From assembly GCF_006346395.1 (NCBI RefSeq), contig NZ_VDMS01000001.1, forward strand, positions 1,736,001 through 1,800,000: a DNA stretch of 64,000 bases. The letters run 5' to 3'. Shown piece by piece: positions 27,314-36,817 of this stretch. The notes below the pieces were generated by a model. The model saw only the letters and a program-made list of their open reading frames with translations, was not told where the DNA came from and made no database searches. Position 1 is the first letter of the stretch, and each line of letters opens with the position of its first letter. Source of the DNA: Nocardioides plantarum. Lineage in GTDB: Bacteria; Actinomycetota; Actinomycetes; Propionibacteriales; Nocardioidaceae. A program made the position numbers and the translations under genes.

Positions 27314-27691
27314 CTAGAAGCCGAGCGGGCCGGGCTTGCCGGGCTCGCCGCCGCCGAGCCCGGGCAGGCCACCGCCGGCCAGCGGGCCGAGCGCCTGGGC
27401 GGCGGCCTCGTCGGCACGGCTCTTGGCGTCGCGGTAGGCGGCGACGATGACGTCGCCCAGGTCGGCCAGCGCGTCGGGGTCGGCGGCGTCGACGGACCCC
27501 GGGGCGATGTCGATGCCGAGGAGCTCACCGGTACCGGAGACCTTGACGGTCACCCCGGCCACGGAGCCCTCGACGACGGTGTCGGCGAGCTGCTCCTGGG
27601 CCTGCATGAGCTGGGACTGCATGGCCTCGGCCTGCTGGAGGAGCGCGTTCATGTCGAAGCCTCCGGTGCCGCCGAACGGGTTGTCGGTCAT
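27314..27691 (-). CDS. YbaB/EbfC nucleoid-associated protein
   Basis: 125 residues. MNALLQQAEAMQSQLMQAQE opens the long dimerisation helix of YbaB; VEGSVAGVTVKVSGTGELLGIDI is its beta sheet. A Gly/Pro-rich tail (GGGLPGLGGGEPGKPGPLGF) follows. Dimers bind DNA and may shape the nucleoid. Sits 22 bp downstream of dnaX and upstream of recR, the classic order. Confidence 0.94.
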   Translation of the reverse strand: MTDNPFGGTGGFDMNALLQQAEAMQSQLMQAQEQLADTVVEGSVAGVTVKVSGTGELLGIDIAPGSVDAADPDALADLGDVIVAAYRDAKSRADEAAAQALGPLAGGGLPGLGGGEPGKPGPLGF

Positions 27692-27713
27692 GGGGTGGGC
27701 CTTCCGGTCGTGG

Positions 27714-29837
27714 TCACTGGTGGGGGATCTCCTCGATCATCCGGGCGCCGAGCTCGCGCGCCAGCAGGTCGTCGGTGCCGAGCTGGTCGGAGTCGGCGTC
27801 GAGGTCGTCTGGGTGGGCGTCGGCGTCGGCCTGCGCCAGGGAGGGGCCGGTGGGCTCGACGGGCCCGCCGGCGGGTCGGGTCTGGCGGATGGCCTCACGG
27901 GCGGCCGCCTGCCCCGCCCCGGAGCGGGGCTCGACCTCGGGCTCGTCGGTCGCCCACGGCGGCGGCTCGTCGGGCGGCGGGGGCGCCTCGGGGGTGGTCT
28001 GGCTGACCGGGGCCGCCTGGGAGGCCCCCTGCGGGGGCGGCGTGGTCGAGGCGGGGGGCGGCTCGGCCTCGCGCTCGCCGAGCGTCGCGGGGGCGGCCGG
28101 CGGCGGGTGGGCTCCGGCGTCGGCGCCCGGGTCGACGATGGTCTCGATCTTGTAGGCCGCGCCGATCACGTCGATGACGGCCTGTCGCACGATCTCGGAC
28201 GACCCTCCAGAGTCGAAGGAGTCGCGGGCTCCCCCGTTGGCGAACCCGAGCGTCAGGGTCTGGCCGTCGACGGCCACCACCTGGGAGTTCTGGGAGAGGT
28301 GGATCCAGGTGATCCGGCGGCGCTGCTTGGTCGCCTCGATGATGTCGGGCCACAGCCGGCGTACGTCGACCAGGGTCAGGCCACCGGCCGGGGCCGGGGC
28401 TCCGGACTCGGCGGCCGGCGCGGGAGCGGGGGCGGGGCTGGGCTCCGCAGTGACGTCCGCTGCGGGGGCTGCGACCGGCGCGGACGGCTCGGACGGCTCG
28501 GCTGGCGGGGCCGGTGGGGTCGACCCGATGCGCTCGGGTCGAGCCGGCTCCGGCACGGCTGCCGGAGGAGCGGCGCGGACCGTCTCGGGCTCGGGGGCCG
28601 GGACCACGGGGGCGGGGGCTGCGACCGGCGCCGGGGCGGGGGCGGCCACGACCTGCTCGGCCGGCAGGGTGATCGACGCCCGACGCTCGAGGCGGTCGAG
28701 ACGGGCCTGGACGCCGTGGGTGGTGTGGTCGGCGCCGGGCAGCAGGACCCGGGCACAGATCAGCTCGAGGAGCAGCCGTGGGGCGGTGGCACCCCGCATC
28801 TCGGTCAGCCCGACGGCGACCAGGTCGGCGGCACGGCTCAGGTCGGCCCGGCCGAAGCGGGACGCCTGGGACACCAGCCGCTCGCCCTGGTCGACGGCGA
28901 CGTCGATCAGTCCGGTCGCGGGCGCGTCGGGCACCGCGGCGATGATCACCAGGTCGCGCAGCCGCCGCAGCAGGTCCTCGGTGAACCGGCGCGGGTCCTG
29001 GCCGGTCTCGATGACCTTGTCGACGACACCGAAGACCGACGCCCCGTCGCCGGCGGCGAAGGCGTCGACGACCTCGTCGAGCAGGGTGTCGGGGGTGTAG
29101 CCGAGCAGCCCGCTGGCCAGCTCGTAGGTGACCCCGTCGGTGCCGGCCCCGCCGAGCAGCTGGTCGAGCACCGAGAGGGTGTCGCGGGCCGAGCCCGCAC
29201 CCGCCCGGACCACCAGCGGCAGGGCCGCCGGCTCGATCGACACGCCCTCGCGCTCGCAGAGCTCGGTGAGGTAGGCCGACAGCGACCGCGGCGGGATCAG
29301 CCGGAACGGGTAGTGGTGGGTGCGCGAGCGGATGGTCGGGATGACCTTGTCGGGCTCGGTGGTCGCGAAGATGAAGCGCAGGTGGGGCGGCGGCTCCTCG
29401 ACGAGCTTGAGCAGCGCGTTGAAGCCCTGCGAGGAGACCATGTGGGCCTCGTCGATGATGTAGACCTTGTAGCGGTCGCGCACGGGGGCGAAGAACGCCT
29501 TCTCACGCAGGTCGCGCGCGTCGTCGACGCCGCCGTGGGACGCGGCGTCGATCTCGATGACGTCGATCGACCCGGAACCGCCGCGGGCCAGCTCGCGGCA
29601 GCTGTCGCACTCGCCGCACGGGTCGGCCACCGGGGCCAGCGCGCAGTTGAGCGCTCGGGCGAGGATGCGGGCCGAGGTGGTCTTGCCGCAGCCGCGCGGA
29701 CCGGAGAACAGGTAGGCGTGGTTGACCCGGTTGTTGGCCAGCGCCGCCCGCAACGGCTCGGTGACGTGCTCCTGGCCGATGACCTCGGCGAAGGTCTCCG
29801 GCCGGTAGCGGCGATAGAGGGCGAGCGGGCTGTCCAC
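27714..29837 (-). CDS. dnaX: DNA polymerase III gamma/tau subunit
   Basis: 707 residues from GTG 29837 (VDSPLALYRRYRPETFAEVI). Walker A GPRGCGKTTSARILARAL, zinc-binding cysteines (CALAPVADPCGECDSCREL), Walker B IIDEAHMVS, sensor FATTEPDKVIPTIRSR. Domain III extends to about 375. A 150-residue Ala/Pro-rich linker follows, then a C-terminal folded part (RRLWPDIIEATKQRRRITWI) and another Pro-rich stretch. Motor of the clamp loader at the replication fork. No slippery A-run for tau/gamma frameshifting is apparent. ybaB and recR follow on the same strand. Confidence 0.97.
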   Translation of the reverse strand: MDSPLALYRRYRPETFAEVIGQEHVTEPLRAALANNRVNHAYLFSGPRGCGKTTSARILARALNCALAPVADPCGECDSCRELARGGSGSIDVIEIDAASHGGVDDARDLREKAFFAPVRDRYKVYIIDEAHMVSSQGFNALLKLVEEPPPHLRFIFATTEPDKVIPTIRSRTHHYPFRLIPPRSLSAYLTELCEREGVSIEPAALPLVVRAGAGSARDTLSVLDQLLGGAGTDGVTYELASGLLGYTPDTLLDEVVDAFAAGDGASVFGVVDKVIETGQDPRRFTEDLLRRLRDLVIIAAVPDAPATGLIDVAVDQGERLVSQASRFGRADLSRAADLVAVGLTEMRGATAPRLLLELICARVLLPGADHTTHGVQARLDRLERRASITLPAEQVVAAPAPAPVAAPAPVVPAPEPETVRAAPPAAVPEPARPERIGSTPPAPPAEPSEPSAPVAAPAADVTAEPSPAPAPAPAAESGAPAPAGGLTLVDVRRLWPDIIEATKQRRRITWIHLSQNSQVVAVDGQTLTLGFANGGARDSFDSGGSSEIVRQAVIDVIGAAYKIETIVDPGADAGAHPPPAAPATLGEREAEPPPASTTPPPQGASQAAPVSQTTPEAPPPPDEPPPWATDEPEVEPRSGAGQAAAREAIRQTRPAGGPVEPTGPSLAQADADAHPDDLDADSDQLGTDDLLARELGARMIEEIPHQ

Positions 29838-29942
29838 GTGCCGACCCTAACCACCACCACGGACAGCCGCCCAGGGCGCCGGCACCCGGGCGACCCGACC
29901 AGCGACCCGACCGGGCGACGTACGGGGCCCGGAGACGAAGAG

Positions 29943-30031
29943 GCCCCCCGCGCACCCGACAGAGCTCACTTACCCTTGCTGCCTTCCGGCCCTGGGGGAG
30001 TTGGGCGAGATGCCGCCACACGGGGGGTTGG
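29943..30031 (-). ncRNA. ffs: Signal recognition particle RNA, small bacterial type
   Basis: The minus strand contains the universal SRP domain IV: ccagggccggaaggcagcaa followed by gggtaagtgagctctg. This includes the ggaa tetraloop and the asymmetric-loop gcagca; it is flanked by arms ccccccg and cggggggcc that close the hairpin. The RNA binds Ffh and targets membrane proteins. End points are set by the pairing and may be off by a few bases. Confidence 0.93.
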
Positions 30032-30085
30032 CAAGGAGCATAGGCGATTGGTGGCCGCGGCCAGGCGACGGGTAGTGTCCTCCGC

Positions 30086-30172
30086 GGAGGATTCGCCTAG
30101 TGGCCTATGGCGCTCGCTTGGAAAGCGGGTTGGGTGTGAAAGCCCTCAGGGGTTCGAATCCCCTATCCTCCG
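30086..30172 (+). tRNA. tRNA-Ser (anticodon GGA)
   Basis: Acceptor ggaggat pairs with atcctcc, anticodon loop ttggaaa gives GGA, a long variable arm (class II tRNA) follows, and the T loop is ggttcgaatcc. Discriminator G at 30172; CCA is encoded at 30173-30175. Confidence 0.95.
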
Positions 30173-30188
30173 CCAGCTCAGCACCATG

Positions 30189-30224
30189 ACGCCGGTTCCG
30201 GGCCCTCGGGCCCGGAGCCGGCGT
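30189..30224. terminator. Strong hairpin between tRNA-Ser and mycP
   Basis: 17-bp arms (30189-30205 and 30208-30224), nearly perfect, beginning acgccgg and ending ccggcgt, followed by ttcggtc. It lies between convergent units and can end both the tRNA transcript and the ESX operon. Confidence 0.75.
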
Positions 30225-30258
30225 TCGGTCTCTGGGCCCGATCGCCGTGTCGGTGGCC

Positions 30259-31587
30259 CTACCGTCGCCCGGGCGCCGTACGACGCCGCGAGAGCACAGG
30301 GCGCAGCAGCAGCGCCACGACGAGCGCCCCGCCACCGAACAGGCCCCACCAGACGGCGTTGCGCCGGGTGCTGCGCAGCACGTCGGGCTCGGCCTGCGGC
30401 AGCGCCGCGGGCGCCACCTCGGGAGGCCGCTGCGCCGGAGGGCCGACCCGGCCCGTGATGCTGGGCCGTAGCGGCCGGGTCAACGCCTCGACGGGCTGCA
30501 CGATGCCGCGTCCGCGGTACTTGTCGACCGCGCCACCGGCCGACGCCGACTCGCCGGTCGCGGTGACCTCGAGCCGGGCGATGAGCTGCTCGGGCCTGTC
30601 CTTCGGGAAGGCCGCGCGCAGCAGCGCCAGGATGCCGGAGACCTCGGCCGCTGCCACGGACGTCGACGCGGCGTAGAACGAGCACGTCGACCGGTTGATC
30701 GCGTAGGAGACCGCACCGTAGGTCGGCACGACGACGTCGATGGTCGAGCTGAGCAGGCCGCTCGGCGTGGCCTGGCCCTCCGGGTCGGTGGTGCCCACCG
30801 ACACGACCCGGTCGTTGGACGTCGTGTAGCCCGCGGGGTACTTGGTGACGTCCTCGCCGTACTCGTAGTCGGTGTCGTCGTCGGCGGCGCTGTCGTCGTC
30901 GGACTGCGGCTGGGTCTCGGAGACGCGGTTGCCGGAGGAGGCCACGACGATGGCGCCCTTGTCGGTCACCGCCTTGATCGCGGCCCTGAGCCGGGGCGTG
31001 CTCTTGTCGACGGTGAGCGCGATGGTGACGATGCTGATCTGACCCTCGCTGCGGCCCACCCGGGGAAGCATGGCGCGCAGGGCGTCGACCAGCCGGGCCT
31101 CCGTCGGCGTGACGCCGTCCTCGCTGTTGACGGTGTCGTAGAAGCGGGCGTCGTAGACGGTCGCGCCCGGCGCGATGCCGACCAGGCCGACGCCCCTCTG
31201 GGGCTGACCGGCGATCACGCCGGCCATCGCGGTGCCGTGGTAGTACTTCAGGCCCTTGCCGCCCAGGCCGACGTCAACCGTGATCCCCGTGTCGTCGACA
31301 CCGGAGTCGACGACGGCGACGTGCACCCCGGCTCCGGCGCGCCGGGCGCCCGTGACCCGCTCGACGATGTTCTGGGCCTGGGAGATCTGCAGGGCCTGCA
31401 GCGGGGCGCTGCGCGCGGTGGCCGGGTCCTTCTCGGTCGTGACGTCGTTGACGCCCGTGCAGTCGTTGCCGTCGGGAGCAGCCAGGGCCGGGCCGGTCGC
31501 CCCCACCACCAGCACGCTGGTCAGCGACACGGCCGCGAGGGCGCCGAGCGCGCCGCGAGTGCGCCACCGGCGGGTGCCCCGACTCAC
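30259..31587 (-). CDS. mycP: Mycosin (MycP), ESX-associated subtilisin-like protease
   Basis: 442 residues from GTG 31587. Signal peptide about 1-37 (ending PALAAPD). S8 protease domain with Asp in VAVVDSGVD, His in YYHGTAMAGVIAG, and catalytic Ser in YAASTSVAAAEVSG, which departs from the usual GTSFAAP. A C-terminal membrane helix (about 412-430, WWGLFGGGALVVALLLRPVL) with a basic tail anchors it outside the membrane. Mycosins stabilise the ESX core and process substrates. Last gene of the operon; GTGA overlap with eccB. An acidic insert (QPQSDDDSAADDDTDYEY) sits before the Ser region. Confidence 0.93.
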   Translation of the reverse strand: MSRGTRRWRTRGALGALAAVSLTSVLVVGATGPALAAPDGNDCTGVNDVTTEKDPATARSAPLQALQISQAQNIVERVTGARRAGAGVHVAVVDSGVDDTGITVDVGLGGKGLKYYHGTAMAGVIAGQPQRGVGLVGIAPGATVYDARFYDTVNSEDGVTPTEARLVDALRAMLPRVGRSEGQISIVTIALTVDKSTPRLRAAIKAVTDKGAIVVASSGNRVSETQPQSDDDSAADDDTDYEYGEDVTKYPAGYTTSNDRVVSVGTTDPEGQATPSGLLSSTIDVVVPTYGAVSYAINRSTCSFYAASTSVAAAEVSGILALLRAAFPKDRPEQLIARLEVTATGESASAGGAVDKYRGRGIVQPVEALTRPLRPSITGRVGPPAQRPPEVAPAALPQAEPDVLRSTRRNAVWWGLFGGGALVVALLLRPVLSRRRTAPGRR

Positions 31588-33041
31588 GAGCAGCTGCCGT
31601 CGGACGAGGATGTCGGCGGGCAGCGGGCGGCGTCGATCGTCAGGGGAACACCGGGCTGGAAGAGGTCGAGCCAGTCCTGGGGTACGACGACCCGGTCGAC
31701 CCCGCCGTAGCCGAGCTTGCCGGTCTCCTCGCCCGGGCCGACGGGGTAGGCGTAGCCGCGGGCGTCGACCAGCACCGGGCTGGTGGGACCCGTGCCCGAC
31801 CAGGAGCCCGACTGCACGAACGCCCCGCCGCCCGAGTCGACGGACCGGTCGACGTCGTCGAAGCCGACGCCGACCGCGGAGGCCTCGGTGTCGGGCTCGG
31901 TCGTCGCCAGGACCACGCCGGGCTTCGCGTCGGTGACGTCGAGCTGTGCGCAGAGCTGACCGGTCGGACGGTCGTCGCTGACCTCTTGGGGCCAGCTGGC
32001 GTCAGGCAACGTCGCGGCGTTGGCGATGCTCGCACCCGACGGGACCTGCGATGCCCTGAAGCGGGCCAGCCTGTCCTTCCGGGGAAACTGCAGGCTCTCG
32101 TAAAGGGCCTTCGAGAAGTCGTCGAGCTCGAGGACCCCCTTGGGGGTCATCAGGGAGACGTTGCCGTTCACGGTCAGCAGGTCCCCGACCTCCGCCTTGG
32201 CGCCGTTCGAGATCTTGTCGCGGAACCGCCACCGGGTCGCGAGGTCGTCGGCGTCCAGACCGAATGTCTTGAGCGTGAGGTCCCCGCCCGAAGGGAAGAG
32301 GGTGATCCATCGGTCGGGCACGGGGACGGCCTGGTCGATGGTGAGGTCCGAGACGTTGCTCACGACACGTCCCTGAGCCGGGCCCTTCGGGATGCGGTAG
32401 GCGTAGGCCCGCTCCGAGTCACCTCGGGCACCGATCAGGGACTGGGCGACGAGGTAGAGGTCGCCGGACCCGGTCCGGACCACGACCGCCAGGTCGGGGG
32501 TCTGCCGCGTCCGCGGCGATGCGGAGACGTCGACCTTGATGCCGACCCGAGGAACGTTGGGCACCCCGGTGCAGGCGGTCCAGCCGGTCTGCACGAGATC
32601 GGCCTGCTGGGGCGGGGTCGCCGGCGCGTCGAGGATGCCGATCGGAGGACCGATCTTCCTGCTGTTGAGATCCTTGCGCGGCACCTTCTCCGACGTGACG
32701 TCGGCGCCGAGCACGAGCATCGCCGAGGTGATGTTGGCCAGCGGACGCAGCTCGGTCTCGTCGCTGCCCTCGGACTTGAGGACGAGGTAGTCGGCGCCGG
32801 TCTCCTTCTCGCTGACCAGGACGCCGTCCTGGTCGAGGTCGACGGTGGAGGGGGACTTGATGATGCCGAGCACGGCACCGCCCGCGACCAGGAGCACCGC
32901 GAGGGCGAGACCCCCGACGATGGCGCGGCCCGGCCGGGTGGGCTCGACCTCGCGCCCGCCGGGTGCACCGGACACGAAGGCCGTCACCAGCCGTCGGCGG
33001 CTGAAGGAGTAGGCCTCGACGAGGTCCTTCTTGGTCGCCAT
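31584..33041 (-). CDS. eccB: Type VII secretion protein EccB
   Basis: 485 residues. Family N-terminus (MATKKDLVEAYSFSRRRLVT) followed by one membrane helix (about 40-60, IVGGLALAVLLVAGGAVLGI) and a large periplasmic-side domain made of repeated beta modules, with Cys pairs such as TGWTACTGVPN and GQLCAQLD. EccB links the inner-membrane EccC/EccD complex to the cell wall side. GTGA overlap with mycP downstream and a 3-bp gap from eccD upstream. Confidence 0.94.
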   Translation of the reverse strand: MATKKDLVEAYSFSRRRLVTAFVSGAPGGREVEPTRPGRAIVGGLALAVLLVAGGAVLGIIKSPSTVDLDQDGVLVSEKETGADYLVLKSEGSDETELRPLANITSAMLVLGADVTSEKVPRKDLNSRKIGPPIGILDAPATPPQQADLVQTGWTACTGVPNVPRVGIKVDVSASPRTRQTPDLAVVVRTGSGDLYLVAQSLIGARGDSERAYAYRIPKGPAQGRVVSNVSDLTIDQAVPVPDRWITLFPSGGDLTLKTFGLDADDLATRWRFRDKISNGAKAEVGDLLTVNGNVSLMTPKGVLELDDFSKALYESLQFPRKDRLARFRASQVPSGASIANAATLPDASWPQEVSDDRPTGQLCAQLDVTDAKPGVVLATTEPDTEASAVGVGFDDVDRSVDSGGGAFVQSGSWSGTGPTSPVLVDARGYAYPVGPGEETGKLGYGGVDRVVVPQDWLDLFQPGVPLTIDAARCPPTSSSDGSCS

Positions 33042-33044
33042 GTC

Positions 33045-34394
33045 TCAGCCCAGCAGCTTGTCGCTGAGGCTGGTGGCGATCACCAGCAGGGGGACGAGCG
33101 CGACCAGGGCCACGGTCTCGAGGACGTCGCCGAAGCGGCCGCGGCGTACGGACGGGCTGGACGGCAGCAGGGTCAGGACCAGCAGCACTGCCCCCGCGCC
33201 GGCCAGCACCACCGCCGCGGTCGGCCGCCACGAGGGGTAGCCGACGAGCATGGACACCCCGACCGCAACCAGGCCGACGATGCCGGAGCCGAGCCCGACG
33301 AGCACCTCGGAGCCGGTGCGGTACTGGCGGGTCCGGAGCATCACGACCAGGCACGCGACGACGACCATCAAGGTGCCGTAGAGGCCCAGGCTGACCGCGA
33401 ACGGGGCGGTCACGACCAGGAGGATGCCGACGGTCGCCGAGATCGCGATCAGGATCTCATGGGCGACGCGGGCGTCGGCGGCGACGCGGGCCGGATCGAT
33501 GTCGGCAGGGTCGGTGGTGATGTCGGCTGCGGAGTAGAGCTGGTCGACGGTGGTGCTGGTGACGCCGAGCGCCAGCCAGGGGAACACGCTGCCGACCAGG
33601 ACCACGAAGGCGAGCACGCAGCTGAGCAAGATCTCGGGCCGGGCCGAGGTCTCCTCGACCAGGAGGCCGCAGACCCCGAGCACCGTGCCGACCACGACCG
33701 CGGGGATCACCAGGGTGCGGCCCGCCCCCAGACCGATCAGGCAGACGATCCCGACGACGGCGAGGGCCGCTCCGGCAGCCGCCAGCCGATAGCCGAAGTC
33801 GGCCTCGTCCTCGGCGTACATGATGGCCGCGATGACCGCGTAGCCGCCGCCGATCCAAGCCACGGTGACCGCGGCCTCGGGCTCGAGCTGGGCCCGGGAC
33901 AGCACGATCGCACCCGCGACCAGGGCGAAGGACACCACCCCCGCGGCGTACGTCGCCAGGTCGGTGTCCTGCACGAGGAGGGCCACGGCGCCGAGGGCCA
34001 TCAGCAGGGCGGCCGCCGTCAACGCCGTACGACGCCCCGACTCGGGCGCCCACGGCTTGAGCTCGTTCTCGACCACGTCGGTCATCGCCTCGACGACGTC
34101 GTCGTAGACGGGCGGGACCGGTTCGTCGATGCCGGCGGTGACGGTGATGACGGAGCCGTCGTCGACGCCCTGGAGCGTGAGACCCGAGTCGCTGGCCAGC
34201 CGTCGGCCCTCGGAGGTGACGAGCCGGTAGCCGCCGTAGACGGTGGCCGAGTCGAGCAAGCCCACGCTGCGGGCCAGCTCGGGCACGAGCTCGGCGACCG
34301 GGACCGCCCCGGGCAGCACGAGATCGACGCGGCGCGTCCCGGACGCGACCGTGACCCGCACCAACCCTGAGGTGCCGACCGGCGTACTGCTCAT
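33045..34394 (-). CDS. eccD: Type VII secretion membrane protein EccD
   Basis: 449 residues. Ubiquitin-like N-terminal domain (VRVTVASGTRRVDLVLPGAV ... LQGVDDGSVITVTAG) and about eleven membrane helices from residue 122 onward, the EccD hallmark. Two EccD copies normally form the vestibule of each ESX protomer. ATG 34394 has AGGGAGC 5-6 nt upstream. Separated from the WXG100 genes by a hairpin (34469-34501), so it may be expressed at a lower level than the substrates. Confidence 0.92.
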   Translation of the reverse strand: MSSTPVGTSGLVRVTVASGTRRVDLVLPGAVPVAELVPELARSVGLLDSATVYGGYRLVTSEGRRLASDSGLTLQGVDDGSVITVTAGIDEPVPPVYDDVVEAMTDVVENELKPWAPESGRRTALTAAALLMALGAVALLVQDTDLATYAAGVVSFALVAGAIVLSRAQLEPEAAVTVAWIGGGYAVIAAIMYAEDEADFGYRLAAAGAALAVVGIVCLIGLGAGRTLVIPAVVVGTVLGVCGLLVEETSARPEILLSCVLAFVVLVGSVFPWLALGVTSTTVDQLYSAADITTDPADIDPARVAADARVAHEILIAISATVGILLVVTAPFAVSLGLYGTLMVVVACLVVMLRTRQYRTGSEVLVGLGSGIVGLVAVGVSMLVGYPSWRPTAAVVLAGAGAVLLVLTLLPSSPSVRRGRFGDVLETVALVALVPLLVIATSLSDKLLG

Positions 34395-34468
34395 CGTTGC
34401 TCCCTGTGGTGCTCGTCGTCCCCGTGCGCGACGTCATCCTGACACCGCCGAACATCCTGACACCGCAG

Positions 34469-34501
34469 AAGGGGCCGACACCTCACGGGTGTCGACCCCT
34501 T
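34469..34501 (-). terminator. Hairpin between WXG100 genes and eccD (partial terminator)
   Basis: Arms aaggggccgacacc and ggtgtcgacccctt with one mismatch and a short loop. Position after the two small abundant-substrate genes suggests attenuation of transcription into the core-component genes. Confidence 0.7.
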
Positions 34502-34532
34502 CGTGCGTGGCCCCCGAGGGCCGGTGGCGTGG

Positions 34533-34829
34533 TCAGCCGCCGAACTGGGCGGCGCCGCGTGCGTCGGCCGCCTTGTACTCGGAGTTGGAGTTGGTCACCG
34601 AGACGTGGGTCTCCTTGAGCAGGTCCTTCATCTCCTGGATGGCGGTGTCCCACTTGCCCTTGGCGATGACGTAGGACTGCTGGGCGTTACCGGCCCAGTC
34701 GTTGCGCAGCGGCTGCAGCTCGGACTCGAGACGGTTGAGGCGGTCGTCGATGTCCTTGACCGTCGTCTCCATCTCGAAGGCGGCCTGCTCGAGAGCGGCG
34801 TGGTTGACGCGGATTCCGTCGAGGGTCAT
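34533..34829 (-). CDS. WXG100 family ESX substrate (downstream member)
   Basis: 98 residues from ATG 34829, with a strong AAGGAG 9 nt upstream. Two helices joined by the W-x-G turn in RNDWAGNAQQSYVIAKGKWD. Length and pattern fit EsxB/CFP-10-like proteins that pair with a second WXG100 and are exported by EccC. The last residues (EYKAADARGAAQFGG) could hold the secretion signal; YxxxD/E is present as YKAAD. Confidence 0.93.
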   Translation of the reverse strand: MTLDGIRVNHAALEQAAFEMETTVKDIDDRLNRLESELQPLRNDWAGNAQQSYVIAKGKWDTAIQEMKDLLKETHVSVTNSNSEYKAADARGAAQFGG

Positions 34830-34861
34830 GTCGTTTTCTCCTTGGGTCCGTGTGGTCGAGG

Positions 34862-35182
34862 TCAGCCGAGGCGGCCGGAGAGGCGGCCGAAGCTCGCACC
34901 CTGGTCGTCGTCGGTGGAGGTGTTGGTCTGCTCGGTGGTCGTCAGCGACTGCGCGAACTCGTCGAGCGCGTTCACGATCGTGGTCTGCTTCTCGGTCCAG
35001 GTCTGGTGGAGCACGAAGAACGCCGAGGCACCCTGGCCGCCCCACTTGCTCTGCACGGCCGAGATCTGGTCGGTGAGCTTGGAGCTGATCTGGTTGAAGT
35101 CAGCTCGGGCGTCGGAGACCAGTCCGGCCGCCCGGGTCAGAGTGCCTTCGCCTTGGCCGTACTCGTTAGCGCCGTTCGACAT
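34862..35182 (-). CDS. WXG100 family ESX substrate (upstream member)
   Basis: 106 residues from ATG 35182, preceded by GAAGGAGAAGG, one of the best ribosome sites in the window. W-x-G turn in VQSKWGGQGASAFFVLHQTW, and a Ser/Thr/Asp-rich C-terminal tail. Expected to form a heterodimer with the adjacent WXG100 protein. Confidence 0.93.
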   Translation of the reverse strand: MSNGANEYGQGEGTLTRAAGLVSDARADFNQISSKLTDQISAVQSKWGGQGASAFFVLHQTWTEKQTTIVNALDEFAQSLTTTEQTNTSTDDDQGASFGRLSGRLG

Positions 35183-35310
35183 GTCGCCTTCTCCTTCGAA
35201 TGGGCGGCATGTCGCCGCTCACGTTGGGTGTCTTGGGGTTCGATCCGGTTCGCCGCCCACATCAGGAGCGGCACGACGAGGCTGATACCCGCGGCAAAAA
35301 CCCATAAACC

Positions 35311-36675
35311 TCAGCCTGTCAATTCCCACAGGAGCCGGAACAGCCCGGCCGCGACGACGACGGCGCCGATGGCCAACGCGCCGGTCAGGCTCTCGGCGAC
35401 CTCGGCACGCCGGGCCCACCATGCCGAGCGCCAGCCCCGACCCAGGGCGACGGCGACCAGCACGAGCAGGGCGCCCGACCCGATCGAGACCCAGGCGACG
35501 ACCGTGGTCCAGCCTGTGCCATGGGCCGTGAGCAGGACGACGAGCAGCACCGCCCAGCAGGCCAGGCCCGCCGTCCGCAGCAGCGCCCGCGCCGCGGCGT
35601 GCCGATAGCTCCGCGCCGCGAGCAGCAGGGCCGCACCGGCCAGCCCCACCTCGATGCGGGCACCGAGGACGTCGATCCAGACCGACGTCTCGCGGATCAG
35701 CATGATCGCCGACACCGTGACGACGACGAGGATCGCGACGCACGACGCGGTGACGGTGCGTGCCCCGCGCTCGGCGACCGACGCCACGACGGTCCTCGGC
35801 ACGATGATCCGGCCCCGCCGGCCGGTCGGCCGGTCGCGGGCCGACCAGGCGGTGACCGCCAACCGCTCGAGGTCGAGGAGGTACTGGTCGGGCACGTCGA
35901 CGGCCAGCATCGGCACGAACCGTGCTGCGAGCATCGCGACCACCAGCGAGACCGCCCACACCACCTGGGCGCTCACGTCGGCGAGGGCCGCGAGCGTCGT
36001 GACGACGAAGACCGCCACGCCGACGATCATCCACACCCGCAGCCCCTCCTCGCCCGGCTGGTCGAGGGCTCGCGCGACGGCCGCCGTGACGGCCGCGATG
36101 AGGCAGGCGACGCCCAGGATGGTGGGGAAGCGCTCGGGGGCGGGGTCCCAGGCCACGACGTACGCCGCCGCGCCGGCGTAGGCGGGGACCGCCAGCACCC
36201 GGTGCCGCGCGAGTGGCCCGACGGGCAGCACCCCGACGACGGCGGTCGCGACGAGCACGACGATCGTCGCCTCGCGCAGGTCGGAGCCGTCGGGCAGCCG
36301 CGAGGCCAGCCACCCGGCGAGCACCGCGACCACGACGGCCGCCAGGCACCAGAGCGTCGAGAGGGCCCCGGGCTCGAGCACGTGGCGCCGACGGCGTACG
36401 TCGCGGCGCGAGCGCCGAGGCGGCGGGGCGAGGTCGGTGGTGGCGACCAGGACCGTGCCGGTCACGACGCCGGCCTCGGCCAGCGAGACGGCGGCCGACA
36501 GCGGGCGACCCAGGCGGGTGTAGAGCGCCGGCACCGTGGGGAGGTTGGCCTGCCGTGAGTACTCCCGGGCGACGTCGACACTCGAGGCAGCGGCCGGCAC
36601 CTGGAGGTCGAGGACACCGACCGGACCGTGGACGCTCACGGACAGCACGTCGTCGGCGCGCGAGGTGCTGGACAC
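35311..36675 (-). CDS. Second EccD-like type VII secretion membrane protein
   Basis: 454 residues from GTG 36675, with GGGAGG 4 nt upstream. N-terminal ubiquitin-like fold (LSVSVHGPVGVLDLQVPAAA ... VVTGTVLVATTDL), a basic linker (PPPRRSRRDVRRRRH), then about eleven membrane helices: the same architecture as EccD but weak residue identity to the eccD gene downstream. It takes the place where EccE might be expected. It may form a hetero-pair with EccD in the channel. First gene of the minus-strand ESX transcript, back to back with eccC. Confidence 0.8.
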   Translation of the reverse strand: MSSTSRADDVLSVSVHGPVGVLDLQVPAAASSVDVAREYSRQANLPTVPALYTRLGRPLSAAVSLAEAGVVTGTVLVATTDLAPPPRRSRRDVRRRRHVLEPGALSTLWCLAAVVVAVLAGWLASRLPDGSDLREATIVVLVATAVVGVLPVGPLARHRVLAVPAYAGAAAYVVAWDPAPERFPTILGVACLIAAVTAAVARALDQPGEEGLRVWMIVGVAVFVVTTLAALADVSAQVVWAVSLVVAMLAARFVPMLAVDVPDQYLLDLERLAVTAWSARDRPTGRRGRIIVPRTVVASVAERGARTVTASCVAILVVVTVSAIMLIRETSVWIDVLGARIEVGLAGAALLLAARSYRHAAARALLRTAGLACWAVLLVVLLTAHGTGWTTVVAWVSIGSGALLVLVAVALGRGWRSAWWARRAEVAESLTGALAIGAVVVAAGLFRLLWELTG

Positions 36676-36817
36676 CGAGCCTCCCGGGTCTGCAGGACTT
36701 CGGGGCGCGGTGGCCCCTGGACGGGCACAGTAGTACCCGCTGGACGGGCTCTCTATCATCGGTGAGCCGCGACCGCCGGGAGCGCGGGACCACGACAGTG
36801 ACGACGGGGCAGCCCTT